A DNA stretch of 33,420 bases from a virus, in the IMG/VR virus record IMGVR_UViG_3300037502_000788, positions 1-33,420 of that record. The stretch is one strand, 5' to 3'. A model generated the notes under the pieces. The model was not told the origin of the DNA, searched no databases, and saw only the letters and a program-made list of their open reading frames with translations. Shown one piece after another: positions 31,741 through 33,420 of the stretch; position 1 is the stretch's first letter; every line of letters starts with the position of its first letter. Position numbers and translations under genes: made by a program.

Positions 31741-31970
31741 CCCTTGCTCCTCTCTGCCAGCATGGCGTCGGCGTATTCGTAAGCTACTACGGGCATCTCC
31801 TCTGCAAACTTCCGTTTGTCCGTGTTCGCCACATTCGGAAACGCGGAAAGCATCCCCTGCATCGCCTTCGCCGCAAAGTAATCGCGCAGCGAAAGCCCGC
31901 CTGTAATGTCGTAGCCACCTTTGAGGTTGTAGCTGCATTGCGGAAACGCCGGTCCTCCGGTGTCTTTCAT
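31737..31970 (-). CDS. Small phage protein with 'LRDYFAAKAM' motif
   Basis: A 77-residue protein from ATG 31970, with GGAGGAAG directly upstream. 'GGPAFP' at residues 5-10, 'GLSLRDYFAAKAMQGM' near 25-40 and 'AYEYADAMLAERSK' at the end match a small protein family very common in phages and prophages of proteobacteria, function unknown. The start overlaps the stop of the 27-residue gene upstream (ATATGA), and its Shine-Dalgarno site lies inside that gene. Confidence 0.8.
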   Translation of the reverse strand: MKDTGGPAFPQCSYNLKGGYDITGGLSLRDYFAAKAMQGMLSAFPNVANTDKRKFAEEMPVVAYEYADAMLAERSKG

Positions 31971-32050
31971 ATCTTCCTCCTCAGCCACCGCCACAGCGGC
32001 AGCAGCGCCAAACCTTTCCAGAAGCCGCGTTTGAATGCGGGCCAGTTCAT
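31967..32050 (-). CDS. 27-residue cationic hydrophobic peptide gene
   Basis: A short open frame encodes MNWPAFKRGFWKGLALLPLW followed by RWLRRKI. It has a strong AAGAGGAG Shine-Dalgarno site six bases before its ATG, the start overlaps the upstream stop (ATGA), and its own stop overlaps the next ATG. The peptide has a Trp/Phe/Leu-rich hydrophobic stretch flanked by Arg and Lys, so it may insert in or lie on the inner membrane. Its coupling to both neighbours is hard to explain by chance. The function is unknown. Confidence 0.7.
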   Translation of the reverse strand: MNWPAFKRGFWKGLALLPLWRWLRRKI

Positions 32051-32277
32051 GTGTAACTCCTCTTCGGCCAATCATCGGGCCGGTCTGTCCATTCGATGAT
32101 GCTTTGAGAGCGTGTATCCCTCCTTGCGAACCAACTAGCTTCCGTGGCAGTCATATCGGAATACGCGGGCAGGCTCCACCATCTGCCGTTCCACCAGCGC
32201 AGAGATCGGGGCTCACGGCAAACACTCGCAGGCCACCAGCCGATGCTGGGCGGCGGGCCTTTGTGCCATGTGGTCAT
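32047..32277 (-). CDS. Trp-rich small phage protein
   Basis: A 76-residue protein with eleven Trp residues. 'TWHKGPPPSIGWWPAS' at the start, 'LRWWNGRWWS' near 26-35 and 'IEWTDRPDDWP' at the end form a pattern I associate with small phage proteins of unknown role. A textbook AGGAGG Shine-Dalgarno site sits five bases before the ATG at 32277. The stop overlaps the start of the 27-residue gene (ATGA), and the start overlaps the upstream stop by four bases. Confidence 0.75.
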   Translation of the reverse strand: MTTWHKGPPPSIGWWPASVCREPRSLRWWNGRWWSLPAYSDMTATEASWFARRDTRSQSIIEWTDRPDDWPKRSYT

Positions 32278-32807
32278 GCGAACCTCCTACGAAACTCGGC
32301 GGCTTGTGCGGCCCACGCTGCGGCCCACGCTGCGGCACTCGCTGCGCCCCTCGCTGCGGCACTCGCTGCGGCACTCGCTGCGCCCCTCGCTGCGGCACTC
32401 GCTGCGGCACTCGCTACGTCCCACGCTGCGGCACTCGCTGCGCCCCTCGCTGCGGCACTCGCTGCGTCCCTCGCTGCGGCACTCGCTGCGTCCAGTTCTT
32501 TGTCTGTCGCTTCGCCGTTAGCGTGTCGCTCTGCGACATCCAGTGCAGCCAGACTGCGCGGGTCCGTCATCAGGTGCTGCACCTGTCTGGCGCACCACAC
32601 GGCGTAGAGTCGCGCTTCACGGTCGATGCCGTCGCAGGCACGCAGGCACCACAGCGTATCGTCCAGCCCGTTGCTGTCGAGGATCGTCGTCAGCGCCAGC
32701 GGCTCGTCGTCGGGTTGCGTCTTGCCAAGGTGACGCAGCAGTTTGGCCCAGCCGTCAGCGCAGGGGGCGTGTGCGCGGATTTTGTTGAGGGTGGTGTAGG
32801 TGGTCAT
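32274..32807 (-). CDS. Small protein with long Ala-rich repeat tail
   Basis: A 177-residue protein from ATG 32807, preceded by GGAGGGGAAGG. The first 105 residues look folded ('HAPCADGWAKLLRHLG', 'LTTILDSNGLDDTLWCLRA', 'LYAVWCARQVQHLM'). The rest is a degenerate repeat of Ala-Ser-Ala-Ala-Ala-Arg-type units, about 60 residues, which should form a long helix with regular Arg and Trp positions. Similar Ala-rich repeat tails occur in phage proteins of unknown function. The repeat is encoded by a 12-base tandem unit and could change length in frame. Confidence 0.75.
   Translation of the reverse strand: MTTYTTLNKIRAHAPCADGWAKLLRHLGKTQPDDEPLALTTILDSNGLDDTLWCLRACDGIDREARLYAVWCARQVQHLMTDPRSLAALDVAERHANGEATDKELDAASAAARDAASAAARGAASAAAWDVASAAASAAARGAASAAASAAARGAASAAAWAAAWAAQAAEFRRRFA
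32311..32493 (-). repeat. 12-bp degenerate tandem repeat, about 15 copies
   Basis: Units related to CTGCGGCACTCG (plus strand) follow each other for about 180 bases, differing mainly at two positions that alternate GGCA, CCCC and GTCC. All copies keep the frame and code for four-residue Ala-rich units. Confidence 0.9.
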
Positions 32808-32842
32808 ACCTTCCCCTCCGCCCGTGCGATGGCGGCGCGGGC
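32804..32842 (-). repeat. 39-bp direct repeat at a gene junction, copy 1
   Basis: Identical over 39 bases to 33028-33066. It covers the last 12 codons of the 'HTPGPW' gene plus the Shine-Dalgarno site and ATG of the next gene. The two copies are 224 bases apart. Confidence 0.9.
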
Positions 32843-33031
32843 TTTCTCTGCGTGCACCGATCCATACGCCGGGTCTTCTTCCCAGACCTCCAACATCTCC
32901 TTCAACGCCTCCAGCAGTTCCGGCGCGGCGGCGGCAAGTTTCCAGTCCTGCTCTGTAACAGGTCCGTTCAGATCCCAATCGCTGCTGCCGACGTAGACAG
33001 CCTCCCACGGCCCCGGTGTGTGCTTGCTCAT
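32804..33031 (-). CDS. Small phage protein beginning 'HTPGPW'
   Basis: A 75-residue protein from ATG 33031. 'KHTPGPWEAV' at the N-terminus and 'LAAAAPELLEALKEML' in the middle identify a small protein type that is very common in phages of proteobacteria and has no assigned function. It ends in 'EKARAAIARAEGKV', identical over its last 13 residues to the end of the next gene upstream. The ribosome binding site (GGAGGGGAAGG) lies in the last codons of that upstream gene. Confidence 0.8.
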   Translation of the reverse strand: MSKHTPGPWEAVYVGSSDWDLNGPVTEQDWKLAAAAPELLEALKEMLEVWEEDPAYGSVHAEKARAAIARAEGKV

Positions 33032-33066
33032 ACCTTCCCCTCCGCCCGTGCGATGGCGGCGCGGGC
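33028..33066 (-). repeat. 39-bp direct repeat at a gene junction, copy 2
   Basis: Identical to 32804-32842. It covers the C-terminal codons of the coiled-coil gene plus the ribosome binding site and ATG of the 'HTPGPW' gene. Confidence 0.9.
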
Positions 33067-33420
33067 CTTCTGCTCCACGCCGTAGGTCTTCCACGCCTCC
33101 TGCGGCGGGTCTGACAGCAGCATCGTGCCGTGCGCGGACAGCGCCAGCTTCAACGCCTCCAGCAGTTCCACATTCTTCTCCCGCTCCTTGGCGTACAGCC
33201 GACACACAGCTTCCGTGTCCCCGCGTTCACGCTTGATGCGCTCGGCGGGCGTCTCGCCTTCCTTCAGGTACGGTTCGCAGGCGGCGACTAGGTCGTGCAG
33301 GCGGCGAATCTGCGCATAAGCGCTGTCCAGCAGCTCGCGCAGTTTGTGGCACTCGGCCTCAAGGTCGCGCTTATCCTGCACCACCACGCCGAAGGCTTCC
33401 GCCGCGCCTTCTTCGGCCGC
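33028..33420 (-). CDS. Coiled-coil small phage protein, 5' end outside the window
   Basis: The frame is open to the right edge of the window. A run of GTG codons near 33387 could serve as start, but the upstream codons (AAEEGAAEAFG) look like protein and no good Shine-Dalgarno site precedes the GTGs, so the gene probably begins outside. The visible part is a charged helix with coiled-coil character ('DKRDLEAECHKLRELLDSAY', 'REKNVELLEALKLAL') and one 'CEPYLKEGETPAERI' loop. It ends in the 'KARAAIARAEGKV' tail shared with the next gene. The function is unknown. Confidence 0.7.
   Translation of the reverse strand, partial: AAEEGAAEAFGVVVQDKRDLEAECHKLRELLDSAYAQIRRLHDLVAACEPYLKEGETPAERIKRERGDTEAVCRLYAKEREKNVELLEALKLALSAHGTMLLSDPPQEAWKTYGVEQKARAAIARAEGKV

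Noticed and set aside
32311-32493. CRISPR array suggested by the regular repeats
   Set aside because: The units are 12 bases, directly adjacent with no spacers, and code in frame for an Ala-rich tail.

Overview
The window is part of a tailed double-stranded DNA bacteriophage genome (Caudoviricetes). It is densely packed with short start/stop overlaps, and Shine-Dalgarno sites precede most genes. No terminase, portal or capsid gene is present. The virion proteins suggest a short-tailed, podovirus-like particle: a P22 gp10-like protein, several Ala/Gln-rich proteins that look like internal virion proteins, and a giant 2017-residue putative ejection protein, with no tail tube or sheath gene. A Gram-negative, probably beta-proteobacterial host is an inference from GC-rich coding and from the kinds of small accessory genes; it is not proven.

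Layout. Positions 1 to 17350 are all rightward: a 5'-truncated tail fibre, a small hypothetical protein, a lysis group (small membrane protein, GH108-type endolysin, three-TM holin), the gp10-like protein, another structural protein, four proteins of internal-virion type and the giant protein. Positions 17351 to 17431 form a convergent junction with two perfect hairpins. From 17432 to the end everything is leftward. In transcription order (right to left) this arm begins with a run of small accessory genes (33.4 to 30.1 kb), then two VRR-NUC nucleases on either side of an HNH endonuclease gene, a family A DNA polymerase, a 60-residue protein, a Cas4/RecB-like nuclease interrupted by an intein, a small HNH protein, a DEDD exonuclease, a SNF2-type helicase, a conserved small protein, a putative ssDNA-binding protein, an HTH regulator, a primase-helicase and a last small gene.

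How the genes work together. The leftward arm encodes most of a replication and recombination machine: primase-helicase, polymerase with proofreading domain, ssDNA-binding protein, SF2 helicase and several nucleases. The rightward arm supplies adsorption, DNA ejection and lysis.

Most notable: the Cas4-like nuclease carries a 312-residue LAGLIDADG intein inserted directly after the catalytic Lys of the DYK/TGK motif. The intein begins with Gly rather than Cys or Ser, but has the Trp (block B), Cys (block F) and Thr (block G) set that defines class 3 inteins. Other points are a Leu at the Pol I Phe762 position of the polymerase, a 27-residue overlapping gene, structured leaders before two replication genes, and repeated gene junctions in the accessory run in which the end of one gene holds the ribosome binding site of the next.
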